This document shows positions 53,601-62,200 of a stretch of 64,000 bases of DNA, one piece after another. The position numbers and the translations under genes are program-made. Location of the stretch: contig JANVCC010000152.1 in NCBI GenBank assembly GCA_025345505.1, forward strand, positions 1,559,318 to 1,623,317. Direction: 5' to 3'. Positions within the stretch are counted from its first letter, which is position 1, and every line of letters starts with the position of its first letter. The stretch is from Todiramphus chloris collaris. Its lineage: Eukaryota > Chordata > Aves > Coraciiformes > Alcedinidae. The notes beneath the pieces are model-generated. The model ran no database searches. It saw only the letters and a program-made list of their open reading frames with translations, and was not told where the DNA came from.

Positions 53601-56600
53601 AAGTCTGAGACAGTTTTTTTTGGCAGATCTGAACATCATACAGTGCCTCCATACCACCTGGGAGGAGAAAGAGTCTGGAGACAGTCCTTGGCCAGCTGTG
53701 GAATCAGCAATCTTATGGATACACATACACATTCAAAACTCTGTAGGAGTCACATGGATTGGGAACAACTACTAGGGTAAATTACTACTTTTAAAGACTG
53801 CCTTTGCCTACACTGGGCCAGATGTTAGCACTCTTCTCTTTCAAGGTGGTACTTTTTGCCACTGGTGAAACTCACTGACATCAATGACAATTTAGTAGGC
53901 TTATTTACTCAATTCCTTAATCTGGGTAAGGAGGGTAGAATGATTTTGGAGGTCAGAGTGCCTCTCGAAGTGTGTGAAATGGCATCATCTCCCCTTGCCT
54001 TTGATTGAAGTAGATGCTGGTTATTACCACACTGCAGATATTTGTTGCTTGCCAGAAACAAATCCATTTTGCCTGATGAAAATCCCACTGTAACCAACGT
54101 GAAGGTTATTAAAAGAAAAAATTATCCCAACTTGTCTCAGATATTATAATTATACATTGCCTGTTGTCATGAGACCTAGTTTATGATACGTGCTTTTGGT
54201 CTGCCACACTACACAGATATCACATCACCATCAAATTCCTTCACATAAAGATTTCTGAGAATACTGGCAATTTTTGTCTCATTTCTGTAAAGAAAAAAAG
54301 CTATAAAGTGTTCAGCTGGCATGATTTTTCTTCCTGTGTAGGTATTTATCTACAACAAAAAGTGATGACAAGGTTTCATCTCATTGCTCTTCAAAATCTT
54401 TGGTTTACATAGAAAACATGGTTTCAGCACTGGGTCTAGCAAGCCTTCCTCATATGAATTACACAACTAAGTCGTTTGTACTAGCTGAATATTTGGCTGA
54501 ATGTGTATAATTTCTACTGGTGACTAAATTCATATTAATGATGTTTATCTGGTGAAATAGTTCCAAACTGTTCAGTTAGTCACAAAAGAAATGTCAAATC
54601 CTGCGTCAAATCCCGTTTCCTCCTGGAAACATCTCTCGGTTTTCTTTTCCAAGCATAATAGAGGCTGGAACTCCTGAAAAGAGCAAAGAGATCTACAACA
54701 GCATACCTCGTAAGTGCTCATTAACCTGGCACGTTATCAACCACCTCCCAGGGCTCCCAGGAGTCATCTCCGCTGTGATGAAAGTTGCTGGGAACAGACC
54801 GATGACATCTGCCCTCTGGTCTCTGTTAGTGAATGTGTGACCGTAGAAATACGCAGCGTGGATATCTATCTCGCTTCCCATGCCAATCAAGTGCCAGGAC
54901 ATGGAAGTGTCAGCACACAACTCCAAGCCGGGGAGATTGCCATAAATATAACCATTAATAGCTAAAAACAAAAGTATGAGACTTTATGAGAGGGGAAAGA
55001 GATGTGCCAAGTGCCTCCGACCCCATTTCTAAGGATGATCCTTTCCTGGCCGAGTAGAGAAACTACATGACTGTCCACTCTTAATAAATTACTCACAGGC
55101 TCCTAGAGGAAGAGTAATAGTTTGAACATACAGCTTACAGCTCTGGATGATCAAATAGCCTTAAGTCTTTGGTTGGGTCTGTGAAAAACTTCCAGGGTGA
55201 TACCACGATGGTGCAAAGGCCAAGTCATCATCAAAAAGGCCTGAAAAAGTAGTTCACTTCTTCATGCTATTTAGCATGTCTGAAATCTATTTCCTCTTAT
55301 TCTGAGTCATAAATATACTATTATATTCCAGGCTTAAGCAATTTGGATTTTTAAATTATGGTATCAGTCAAATCAGTCTAGTTATCGCTCTTCCTCAGCT
55401 TCCACATCTGACAATTTATGAGGACACCAGGAGAATGAGACATACTTTGCAAAATATTTTAGCTCCTAGGCTCTGTGGAACAAAGAAGATACAGGGAAAT
55501 GTCTGGATTTAACTTCTTACACCAGATCTCTACATGACACAAAGTACCACTGGCCAATGGATCTCTGAAGGACAGGAGTGGTTGTACCATCCAGCCAATC
55601 AAGGCCCTTTGAGAAATGCTGGACTCTTCCAATACACAGATCTCAAAGTTCTCTGCAGCTTGTCACAGCTGGTCAATCAGTGGCTTAATTCTGCTGGCTA
55701 AAATAAAATGCTAAACAAATGGCAGAGTTGGGCATGAAAGCCAAGACTCTTTTCCGCAAACCAGTGTGTTGTGCTGTATTTAGGGAGAGGCTTTTTATCA
55801 ACACAGTACTTCCAACATCCTGGCCCATTCCTTGCTTGCACAGGTAAAGGAGGGCCATCACAAGGGACAGAAAGTCCTACAGAAATGAAAAGAGCCTGAT
55901 CACTACCCTAGGTCATCATTTGCTTAAGTGTCCTGCTCACCATGCATTCGGTTGCTGGTCTGGAAACCTTCATCCTCTTTGTCAACTGTGGCTGGTTCTA
56001 AGCAGAAGGTGTTTATATTCTCATCAAGGTACCAACTGAAGTTTTCATCTACAATGCTAAACATCAGGGCAAAAGCATTAGCAGCACCAGTGCCTTCTAT
56101 TGAGGTTTCATCTGCAGTTCCTAAATTGCAAACGAAAAGGAAAGTGATAAAAAGAGCCTTGGAGAGGATTGAAATTAAAAGTTATGATAACTTTGGAGCA
56201 CTTGGGGAAATATGGTGCTCTGCTGTGATCTATAGGGTAGGATAAATCTCACCTAATTTTGCTCTTCAAAGACATTTTGACCCTCCCCCCCCAAGAGCCT
56301 TTGAATAGACGAATGCCTCCAGAAGGCAATTCACCTCGTCTAAGTCAAGCTGTTATTTCAAGATCTCTGATTTGACATAGGCACAAGTACCAGCCCGTAT
56401 CTGTGGTCCCATTTTCTCCATCTTTGGCCCACTGCACCCAACCCTGCCCTTTAGTCAGTGTTAGCATCTGTGTGCTTAGAGTGAGCCAGCTCATGGGCCT
56501 GATCCATTCAGAAAACTGACTTTTTTTTGACTGGGTATTAAGGAGAGGCAAGTGATGACCTGCATTTCTTGTTGCATTGAAGCAACTAGTGAAGCATACC

Positions 56601-59255
56601 CTCAGAATGTCCTTCTAAAGGTGGCTCACTCTCCATGGACTAATGAGGACACCTTGACAATTCTGTAGGACTAGATACTTAAATTAAAAAAGGCTGAAGG
56701 CGGGATGAATACAATCTATTCAGGCTAGGTTCAGTATCATTATCCAAGTCATCATTTGGGGAACAATCTGAGATTACCTGAGTGGCAATACTAAGTATTA
56801 TTAACCATTGTCAAGTTTACACTTTATACAATCATCCAGTCTACATCTGAACCCATGAAGACCTTTTATTCCCCTGTTTCTTATAGGAGGGAGCCCCAGA
56901 GCCTTGTTGTCAGTCTTGGAAGGATGGCCCACCACCATTGGATGGAGGACTACAGCAGTAGCTTTTGCAAGCATCCACCTTGATGAATTCAAGACCAAAC
57001 ATGTAGATAACCTGATCCTTTAGTCTAGGATTGTTTGAATGTGCTGTTTCCTAGTTTCATGTATTATTACAGAGTTATGAGCTCAGTTTCACATATTCAG
57101 TCAGTTCTGCAGATTTCCAAGGCTCTCTGGGGGAATAAAAGTCTGAGACATTTTAATTGTATGTGTTAAGCCTATCCTTTCCACATTAAAATCTTTCTCT
57201 TCTTCATATATAAAAGTTATTTTAGTTACATGTTCTGAATCAGGGCTGATTTTGTACTATGGGAGGTACTGGAAAGAGGTGACAGAGTTACATGTGGTTA
57301 GGGGGAGAGGGGGCACTGGCTCAGCTGAGAAAGGGAAGAGGGCTGGTACATGGTCCTTGACAGTTCCAGCACAAAATTAGGTGGCTATAAAGTACAAAGG
57401 ACAGGCTGTCACCTCAGCTGTTTAGCTCACATCCCTGTATATATTGTGTAATACACAATTTGTGAGAAACAATTCATATATAATCCATATGGGGAAGCAA
57501 TGACAAAAACCACTGGGGTTTCAAACATGTAAATGCTGATGCTGAAGTCACCCCCCCCAACACTAATGTCATTTTCTGGGCAATCAGTCCTTTGCTTGTC
57601 CTGAAATGATCCCAGTTTGGGAACATTTATTTTTGGTTTTGACCATGACTGGCTGGCCACAGAGCATGCTGTAGTCCCTCCACCAGCCAAGGCAAATATC
57701 TCGTGACTTCAAAGGGGAGCAGGAAGGGGGTTGTCCCAGAGCTACAATACCTACCCTGGGGTGCTCCTGGAATGGCCCAGCTATTCCTTGCCCCTTTTTA
57801 TGGGCTATGTAGGGATAGACTCTAGACCATCATGTTTATACCTGTAAGCAAAAATGACTGTTAAGATGCCAAGCTTGGCAGTGGGGCTTGCTTTATCAGT
57901 TTTTCTAGCTCAGTACCTTTTTTACAAACCAGCAGGGGCCCAATTAAACCAGATGCAATGTCTCTTGGTGTGTCAATGTGTGAATGGTAAATCCAAGTCA
58001 AGCAGTTTGAGTCTGCCAGAGTTGGGGAATAATCTTTCCTTACTGGCCATGTGTACGTGTAATTTCCACCAGGAACAACAAAGTCATCCTCTTTGCTTTT
58101 GCCACCAGTTCCATCAGGGTAAAGTGCTCCTAATATATTAAAAGGAAAAAAGGAAGCTTTTAGACAACCTTAGAAATTTTCCTTAAATAAATGTGTCACT
58201 TCTTCTATTTTATCACGTTTATAAAATAATAGCAGCACTCACAAAAACAGAATCACTAAGAAATTGTGAAAAAGCTCACAAGTTCTTGTAAAACCATAAA
58301 AAAAAATTGTTGAGGGTTAAAGTTCATTATTTATCAGTAGACAAAGCTTTTAAAAATATTCTATTTCTGCTTTTGCTCTTCACTCTCATCAGTCATCTAC
58401 ACATTTTTTTCAGCTAACTTTGTGTATCTTCTCATAGAAAGCTGATAAGAGTAATGAATGTAGGCAAATCCATACAGGCCTCTAACCAAAATACACATGC
58501 AGAAGTTTGGGATTCTGAAAATTAAATCATGCCTGTTATAGCCCTACAGAGTGGAAAACATTTACTTACAAGAACTCCATCCACTCACAGGCTAGAAGAG
58601 GAAGGAAGGAAGGAAGGAAGGAAGGAAGGAAGGAAGGAAGGAAGGAAGGAAGGAAGGAAGGAAGGAAGGAAGGAAGGAAGGAAGGAAGGAAGGAAGGAAG
58701 GAAGGAAGGAAGGAAGGAAGGAGAGTGCTTTGGTGACAAATAACTCAGGAAAATAATTCAGGAAAAAAGACCCACCTAACCTGTTTCAGTACTGGATTTA
58801 CCCCAGGCATTGAAGGTTTGGGCAAAAGTTTTAAGAGACAAGGCTGCTTCTGTTTTTAGTCATCAGCTGCAATTACTGATGAGTTTATGAGAGGGTGATC
58901 TGAAGTCTTCTGATGGCAATAACCAGAACAATAAATACTTGTACAAACTTTTAGCCATGATATTATCTACTCCAGTGGAAAAGGAGAGGAAAAGGCAAAC
59001 CAGCTTTTACCTTCAGAGTCCTTGTCATAGAAGACCCCATGTGGATGCACTGAGTATGGGCGGGAAGCAAAGTTTTTTAGGTGGATGATAAAGACATCTT
59101 CCTCTTCTGCTTTCAGGACTGGCCCAAGGAACCCTAGCCAGGCTGCTTTGGGGATCTCCTGGGAGTAAGTGTCATCTGTGAATTGCCTAAAAATAGCCTT
59201 TTTGTATACACGTCCTATCCGGTTGGCTCCTCTTGTTGCATACACGCTTGCAAAC
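35422..59255 (-). CDS. HEPHL1: Hephaestin-like protein 1 (zyklopen), coding exons 2-20; 5' end missing
   Basis: A multicopper ferroxidase of the ceruloplasmin/hephaestin family, which oxidises Fe(II) to Fe(III) at the cell surface. Nineteen exons join in frame to 1104 codons and a TAA. Human HEPHL1 is 1159 residues, so about 57 residues (signal peptide and start of domain 1) are missing, presumably beyond 64000. Six cupredoxin domains are seen. The trinuclear-site histidine pairs are HPH and HSH in domain 1 and HFH and HCH in domain 6. Type-1 copper ligands, including the methionine, are present in domains 2, 4 and 6. A C-terminal membrane helix and short cytoplasmic tail exclude soluble ceruloplasmin. 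Segments such as [19 protein letters not shown] and the PANX1 neighbour fit HEPHL1 rather than HEPH. All splice phases agree and no frame break is present. Confidence 0.95.
35703..35780 (-). CDS. HEPHL1: HEPHL1 coding exon 19 (juxtamembrane stalk)
   Basis: 78 bp. Starting from the exon 18 split codon it reads [19 protein letters not shown], then KNRTTAKG. This is a Ser/Thr-rich linker with an NRT glycosylation sequon, corresponding to the variable stalk of human HEPHL1. It is supported by phase and good sites (CTCTCTGCACAG acceptor, GTAAGG donor), not by conserved sequence. Confidence 0.82.
35989..36172 (+). mobile_element. Outer CR1 3' fragment, left part (nested pair)
   Basis: It matches the copy at 11.3-11.9 kb from the AGGGTAGATTTCAG stretch through GAGCAACCTGATCTAGT, then stops abruptly. 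The missing end resumes at about 36585. It lies in HEPHL1 intron 18, antisense to the gene. Confidence 0.8.
36173..36584 (+). mobile_element. Inner CR1 3' fragment inserted into another CR1
   Basis: A second CR1 tail of a different subtype: GTTTAGCCTGGAGAAGA near 36220, then ATTCCACCTAAACATCAGGA near 36360, and terminal CCATTCTGTGATTTTGTGTG near 36558. It interrupts the flanking CR1, so it inserted later. Confidence 0.8.
36585..36666 (+). mobile_element. Outer CR1 3' fragment, right part
   Basis: It begins with GATGTCCCTGCCCAAAGCA and ends CCATTCTGTGATTCTGC. In the uninterrupted copy at 11.8 kb this stretch directly follows the ATCTAG at which the left part stops. Confidence 0.8.
37503..37662 (-). 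CDS. HEPHL1: HEPHL1 coding exon 18
   Basis: 160 bp. It encodes [38 protein letters not shown] and [10 protein letters not shown]. The HCH-xxx-H-xxxx-M pattern is the signature C-terminal multicopper oxidase motif, carrying trinuclear histidines and the domain-6 type-1 Cys, His and Met. The donor is GTGCAG. Confidence 0.96.
38277..38416 (-). CDS. HEPHL1: HEPHL1 coding exon 17
   Basis: 140 bp. It encodes [39 protein letters not shown] and QTFIFK. The first His of IHTVHFH is the domain-6 type-1 ligand and HFH is a trinuclear pair. The donor is AAG|GTTGGT. Confidence 0.95.
39174..39396 (-). CDS. HEPHL1: HEPHL1 coding exon 16
   Basis: 223 bp. It encodes [40 protein letters not shown] and ends VEGNCMHG, where relatives have ESN(R/K)MHA. 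This spans the domain 5-6 boundary. The donor is GTATGT. Confidence 0.95.
39827..39933 (-). CDS. HEPHL1: HEPHL1 coding exon 15
   Basis: 107 bp, too short to stand out as an open frame. After acceptor CTCCATTTCAG it reads [20 protein letters not shown], then [14 protein letters not shown] in domain 5. The donor is AAAG|GTAACT. Phases match both neighbours. Confidence 0.93.
40668..40730. repeat. T-run and (TTTG)n simple repeat
   Basis: A T homopolymer followed by TTTTG and GTTT tetramers in HEPHL1 intron 14. A low-complexity tract. Confidence 0.85.
41453..41473. repeat. Poly-T of 21 bases (poly-A on minus strand)
   Basis: On the minus strand an AATAAA merges directly into a long A-run and then an A/G-rich tract. 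It could be a retroposed 3' end or a simple repeat; I see no recognisable source transcript beside it. HEPHL1 intron 14. Confidence 0.8.
42356..42496 (-). CDS. HEPHL1: HEPHL1 coding exon 14
   Basis: 141 bp. It encodes [34 protein letters not shown] and TPITLPG (split codon). The acceptor is TTTTAATTTAG; the donor is GTAAGG. Confidence 0.94.
42497..43308 (-). other. HEPHL1: GC-AG intron 13 of HEPHL1
   Basis: The intron starts GCAAGT after exon CTGG and ends TTTTAATTTAG. Apart from the C the donor matches consensus, as is typical for the rare GC-AG class. The joined frame (EEHLEILG then PLLHAEVGE) is continuous. Confidence 0.88.
43309..43448 (-). CDS. HEPHL1: HEPHL1 coding exon 13 (followed by a GC donor)
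   Basis: 140 bp. It encodes [30 protein letters not shown] and EEHLEILG. The frame and the 140-bp length (same as exon 7) require the exon to end at CTGG|GCAAGT, a GC splice donor. No in-frame GT donor fits. Confidence 0.92.
43449..45067 (-). other. HEPHL1: HEPHL1 intron 12
   Basis: 1.6 kb. A short direct duplication (GGGAGTTGTGA twice) lies at about 44212-44232; otherwise nothing recognised. Confidence 0.85.
45068..45281 (-). CDS. HEPHL1: HEPHL1 coding exon 12
   Basis: 214 bp. It opens [20 protein letters not shown], supplying the Cys, His and Met of the domain-4 type-1 copper site, then [20 protein letters not shown] starting domain 5. The donor is GTACCC. The region after EWDYA is shorter than in human HEPHL1. 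Confidence 0.94.
45282..47362 (-). other. HEPHL1: HEPHL1 intron 11
   Basis: 2.1 kb, more than half of it the CR1 copy at 45437-46640. Confidence 0.88.
45437..46640 (-). mobile_element. CR1 LINE copy with internal deletions in HEPHL1 intron 11
   Basis: On the minus strand it runs from an ORF1-like start ([20 protein letters not shown]) near 46600 directly into mid-RT ([49 protein letters not shown]). It continues through [16 protein letters not shown] and then jumps to the 3' UTR, ending TGATTCTGTGATTCTA at 45437. The endonuclease, the first part of RT and the tail of the RT are deleted. It lies in the sense direction with HEPHL1. Confidence 0.88.
47363..47575 (-). CDS. HEPHL1: HEPHL1 coding exon 11
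   Basis: 213 bp. It encodes [54 protein letters not shown] and [14 protein letters not shown] carries the domain-4 type-1 His. This is one of the segments most clearly HEPHL1-like rather than ceruloplasmin- or HEPH-like. The donor is GTATGT. Confidence 0.95.
47576..48785 (-). other. HEPHL1: HEPHL1 intron 10
   Basis: 1.2 kb, nothing recognised. Confidence 0.88.
48786..48936 (-). CDS. HEPHL1: HEPHL1 coding exon 10
   Basis: 151 bp. It encodes [40 protein letters not shown] and ends ESNKMHG (split codon). This is the start of domain 4. The donor is GTATGAAA. Confidence 0.95.
49379..49590 (-). CDS. HEPHL1: HEPHL1 coding exon 9
   Basis: 212 bp. It encodes [58 protein letters not shown] and ends DGTQ. 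The donor GTGCCT is weaker than its neighbours but keeps the frame (CAG|AAA). Confidence 0.94.
49591..52324 (-). other. HEPHL1: HEPHL1 intron 8
   Basis: 2.7 kb. It contains the unassigned open frame at 50852-51241; no repeat recognised. Confidence 0.85.
50852..51241 (-). other. Unassigned open frame with hydrophobic C-terminus, HEPHL1 intron 8
   Basis: About 130 codons without stop on the HEPHL1 strand, lacking an ATG at the left edge. It ends in a hydrophobic stretch ([19 protein letters not shown]) and stop, with NQS and NLS sequons. No family recognised. It could be chance. Confidence 0.15.
52325..52456 (-). CDS. HEPHL1: HEPHL1 coding exon 8
   Basis: 132 bp. It encodes [40 protein letters not shown] and ends YLDG with a split codon. 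The acceptor is TTTTTTTTAAG; the donor is GTAAGT. Confidence 0.94.
52629..52768 (-). CDS. HEPHL1: HEPHL1 coding exon 7
   Basis: 140 bp. It encodes [33 protein letters not shown] and HLGILG of domain 3. It has exactly the length of the homologous domain-5 exon 13, showing the internal repeat of exon structure. The donor is GTATGGTG. Confidence 0.94.
52769..54706 (-). other. HEPHL1: HEPHL1 introns 5 and 6 around exon 6
   Basis: Intron 6 is 53488-52769 and intron 5 is 54706-53658. Both have GT-AG ends. No repeat or other gene seen. Confidence 0.88.
53489..53657 (-). CDS. HEPHL1: HEPHL1 coding exon 6
   Basis: 169 bp after acceptor TCTCCTCCCAG. It opens GGMEALYDV, providing the type-1 methionine of domain 2, then [20 protein letters not shown] at the start of domain 3, ending in a NATGS sequon region. 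The donor is GTAAGC. Confidence 0.94.
54707..54961 (-). CDS. HEPHL1: HEPHL1 coding exon 5
   Basis: 255 bp. It encodes [49 protein letters not shown] and [19 protein letters not shown] carries the type-1 His, and ITCQVNEH carries the type-1 Cys and second His of domain 2. The donor is GTATGC. Confidence 0.95.
54962..57916 (-). other. HEPHL1: HEPHL1 introns 3 and 4 around exon 4
   Basis: Intron 4 is 55940-54962 and intron 3 is 57916-56121. Nothing recognised apart from short C-runs. Confidence 0.88.
55941..56120 (-). CDS. HEPHL1: HEPHL1 coding exon 4
   Basis: 180 bp between acceptor TTGCAATTTAG and donor GTGAGC. It encodes the start of domain 2: an Ala/Thr-rich linker ([15 protein letters not shown]) and then [20 protein letters not shown], ending SNRMHG with a split codon. 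The linker differs from the DVDREF-type sequence seen in human and in the later repeats of this protein. Confidence 0.93.
57917..58129 (-). CDS. HEPHL1: HEPHL1 coding exon 3
   Basis: 213 bp. It encodes ALYPDGTGG, then [37 protein letters not shown] and [13 protein letters not shown] is the second trinuclear-cluster pair of domain 1. The donor is GTACTGAG and the phase-1 end continues into exon 4. Confidence 0.95.
58597..58723. repeat. (GGAA)n microsatellite, about 30 units
   Basis: An uninterrupted GAAG/GGAA tetranucleotide tract of roughly 125 bp in HEPHL1 intron 2, 113-239 bp... upstream of nothing coding on the plus strand. A [12 protein letters not shown] open frame across it is an artefact. 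Pure purine on the plus strand. Confidence 0.97.
59011..59255 (-). CDS. HEPHL1: HEPHL1 coding exon 2
   Basis: 245 bp after acceptor CTACAACTAG, with donor GTAAAAGC. It encodes most of domain 1a: [44 protein letters not shown] and [17 protein letters not shown] supplies the first trinuclear-cluster histidine pair. The exon needs two bases from a preceding exon, so it is not the first coding exon. Confidence 0.95.
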
Positions 59256-62200
59256 CTAGTTGTAGGAAGAGAAAATAATTTAGACACAAAAAAAGTCCTT
59301 TAAGAGGCAATCAAATAACTGGTGCTTGCAGTGCAGACAAATGATTCTCTGGGACATACCATAGATAATGGAATAAAAGCTGAGGAGTAAACCTGGACAG
59401 CACTCAGCACTAGCAGGGTCCAAGCCCCTTTCTGCACAGTAACAGTCATCCCACTTGCAGGTCTGGTCTTTAGCATGGTTACTACAAGTCTTCACTTGAG
59501 GTCCAGCCACTCAGGTCTGTCTGTAAAATTTTAGCAGGTTCTCCCTCATATGAAGGGTTGAAACCTCACATCTGAAAGCATGACTGTTCATAAGGAAAAG
59601 CAAAATATTTTTTTTTTCAAAAGCCAATAAAAGCAATTCTAATCAACTAGTTTGACACCCCAGAAGAGTAGCATGAACTATTTTTTGCATGAAATGCTTA
59701 CTTTCTACATTCCGGAGTCTATATTTATAGCAACTTCAAGTGATGGAGAACCTACCATGTGATTAGTGGCTGACATATTATAGCTATTAATTATCTGCTC
59801 CTTTTGAATCCTGAATTGTGTTTGTAGTCTAATATCATCTAGCTCCACACTTCAACCCCTGGGTCCCATCAAGCCCACTCTCAGATCAAAGAAGCCACAT
59901 ACCATCAAGAGCTTCTTTTCTATGCAAGCACTTGCATAAGTTTTTATTAATTGACTGAGTTGCCTCCTACCCTTCTTCTGGACAAACCAAGTCTTCCAAT
60001 ATTTCTCTGTATCTTTTGAAGTCCGAACACAAGAACTTTACACAACAAGCAGTAATAGTCCAGCTAAAGCCAGAGTTGCTCACAGTCAATACTTTTTAAA
60101 CAACTGGGAATTAGCTTTGCTCTTGTAACTATAACATCATACTGACAAGCCATGTTCATTCCATTTGTTGTGATATAAAACCTTCTTTTACTTCTCTCCA
60201 GGTTACAGTTGACAAGTATGATACACCTTCATACCTTTTGATACCTTGATACCCCTTTGCTACACAACCACCAGTGTACTGTATGACCCATCACACCATA
60301 GTTGACTGCTCCATGAGTTTTTGCATCCCCTGGGGTTTGTTTGAACTTTCATACTTCCTAATAAACATAAAAAAGCTGAGCTAAATTTTCTCAAGTATCT
60401 CTAGCAGAAATGTAGCAATTTCATATTTAAAGTGAAGTTTTGTGACTGGTCAACTCACTTGCTTGAACATATTTTGTTTAGGTGCTTCTGCACAGTGCCA
60501 GCAACCTAAGTGTTGGATGTCACATGAGTTGAAAGATATGATTTGCTATAATTTCTTCACCATAAAATCCACTATTCCCCCTTTTCAAGACTTTTCTGCC
60601 TGACACCATGACTCACAACATTCCTCATCTGTGGTCATTACATTTCCACAGCCACTGTCTAAACCGGATCCCTGAAGGGATACAGATATGAAAGCCTCCA
60701 AAAAGAATGCTTTTTCATTTGAAAAGTGTGCTTTATAACAAGCCAAGAGCCTTTTTGGCACAAATCAAAATTTTGCCAGTGATACTGCTGTGGCAGAAAC
60801 AGTTGGCTAGGATGGAAAGGAAGGGACAGGAGCTTCTCAGTCTGCTTCTTCACAGAATAACTTATGTCAGATACATACACCCCAAAAATGTGGTTAAGGA
60901 ATGAGTTGCCAAGAAGTCCAGATTTTCAGTGAATTAACAGGTCTGTGGTTTGCTGTCTGTGTGCACAGCAAGACCTGGCAAGTCACACCATGCTCACAGA
61001 GAAGATACCTTCCACTGCCTGGGGGGAAGAACTGCTACAAGAGCGCTCACCACAGAGTAGTAGGTGGTGTCAGTAGTAGTGCCTGTGCTTCCTTACCTTG
61101 TGTCAATCTAGTAATGCAGCTATGCTTTAATTCCAAGTATAAATTGACTTTTTTAATTATTTAAAAGAAAGTTTATCTAGAATTCTTTTTTTTTTTCCCA
61201 GAAAGTACTTATTTTGAGGCGATATTTTCCAGCACAAGGTTTTTTTCATTTTCATCAGCCATCAAATATTTTAGACAGGGTGCTGCAGTGGCACTGTGCT
61301 TTCCCCGTGATGACAGTGGCTATTATGCCCTTGGCTTTCTGGCCACTCAACACTGCACACTCTCCCAGAACTTCACACCCCTGGGATACACTGTGTCTCT
61401 TGCAGAAGGAAACTGCACACCAGGAAAATGCACTTTTTCATCAGGCTTTCTCAAATGCTTGACATGAGTCTAACTCCTTTAAATGTATAGATAAGGGATC
61501 TCAACATCCAATTAACTGTTGAAGTTGAAGAAGTCATCCTGATAAAATCCTGTAGGTCTGGGCACCAGAGACTTTCTCAGTGTGTAAAGCCAAGCTGTAG
61601 CTTTTCTGTTGGCTAGATCCATGCCCGTCTTTGACTTAAATGCATCTAGGAGTCAGGAAAATAAATCTTTTTTGTGCCAGCTTTCTGAAATGAGGCCCAT
61701 TCAATTTCTCCACCTATTCAGAGCTGTAGAGACCACTGTCAGTGCAATGGGTATCATCTGCAGCCAGTCACAATGCAGGTGATTGTCTTCTGTGCAGGGC
61801 ATCAAGCAATGCAAAAGTCACGGAGCTGTAAAGGGATCACAATATGAAAGAACAACATGGCATCTTGGCCCTGGTTAATTATGAGTTTTGTTTAATCATT
61901 GTCCTAAAGAAAACGATCAATCAGCTCTGTGAGACAAACCCTACATGCCACTAATGCCTTGCTGTGCATTACAAACTCATACCTTCCTTTCCTTCTAGAT
62001 CCATACTCTTCAAAGGGCAGAAGAGTTTCCTACCCAAAATGCCCTGATGTTTGGGAATTTCTTGGAATGCAGACACTTCAGCTTCCCTCCTCCTTCTCTC
62101 TCTGAGGGACAGATCACAGTTCTTCTACATGTATTCTCAGCATGTGCTTTTGATTCCCCTCAGTACCCAAGAACAGAACACACTGGATTTTTTGTGAGTC

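Noticed and set aside
58529..58756. Lys-Glu-Gly-Arg repeat protein frame
   Set aside because: A translation of the GGAA microsatellite, with no other support.
35422..59255. Ceruloplasmin (CP) or hephaestin (HEPH) instead of HEPHL1
   Set aside because: CP lacks a membrane anchor and has Leu at the domain-2 copper position. Sequence segments, anchor and the PANX1 neighbour fit HEPHL1; HEPH lies in a different chromosomal context.
59280..59510. 76-codon frame as HEPHL1 first exon
   Set aside because: It has no signal peptide followed by the YYIG/WxY domain-1 start, and no fitting donor phase.
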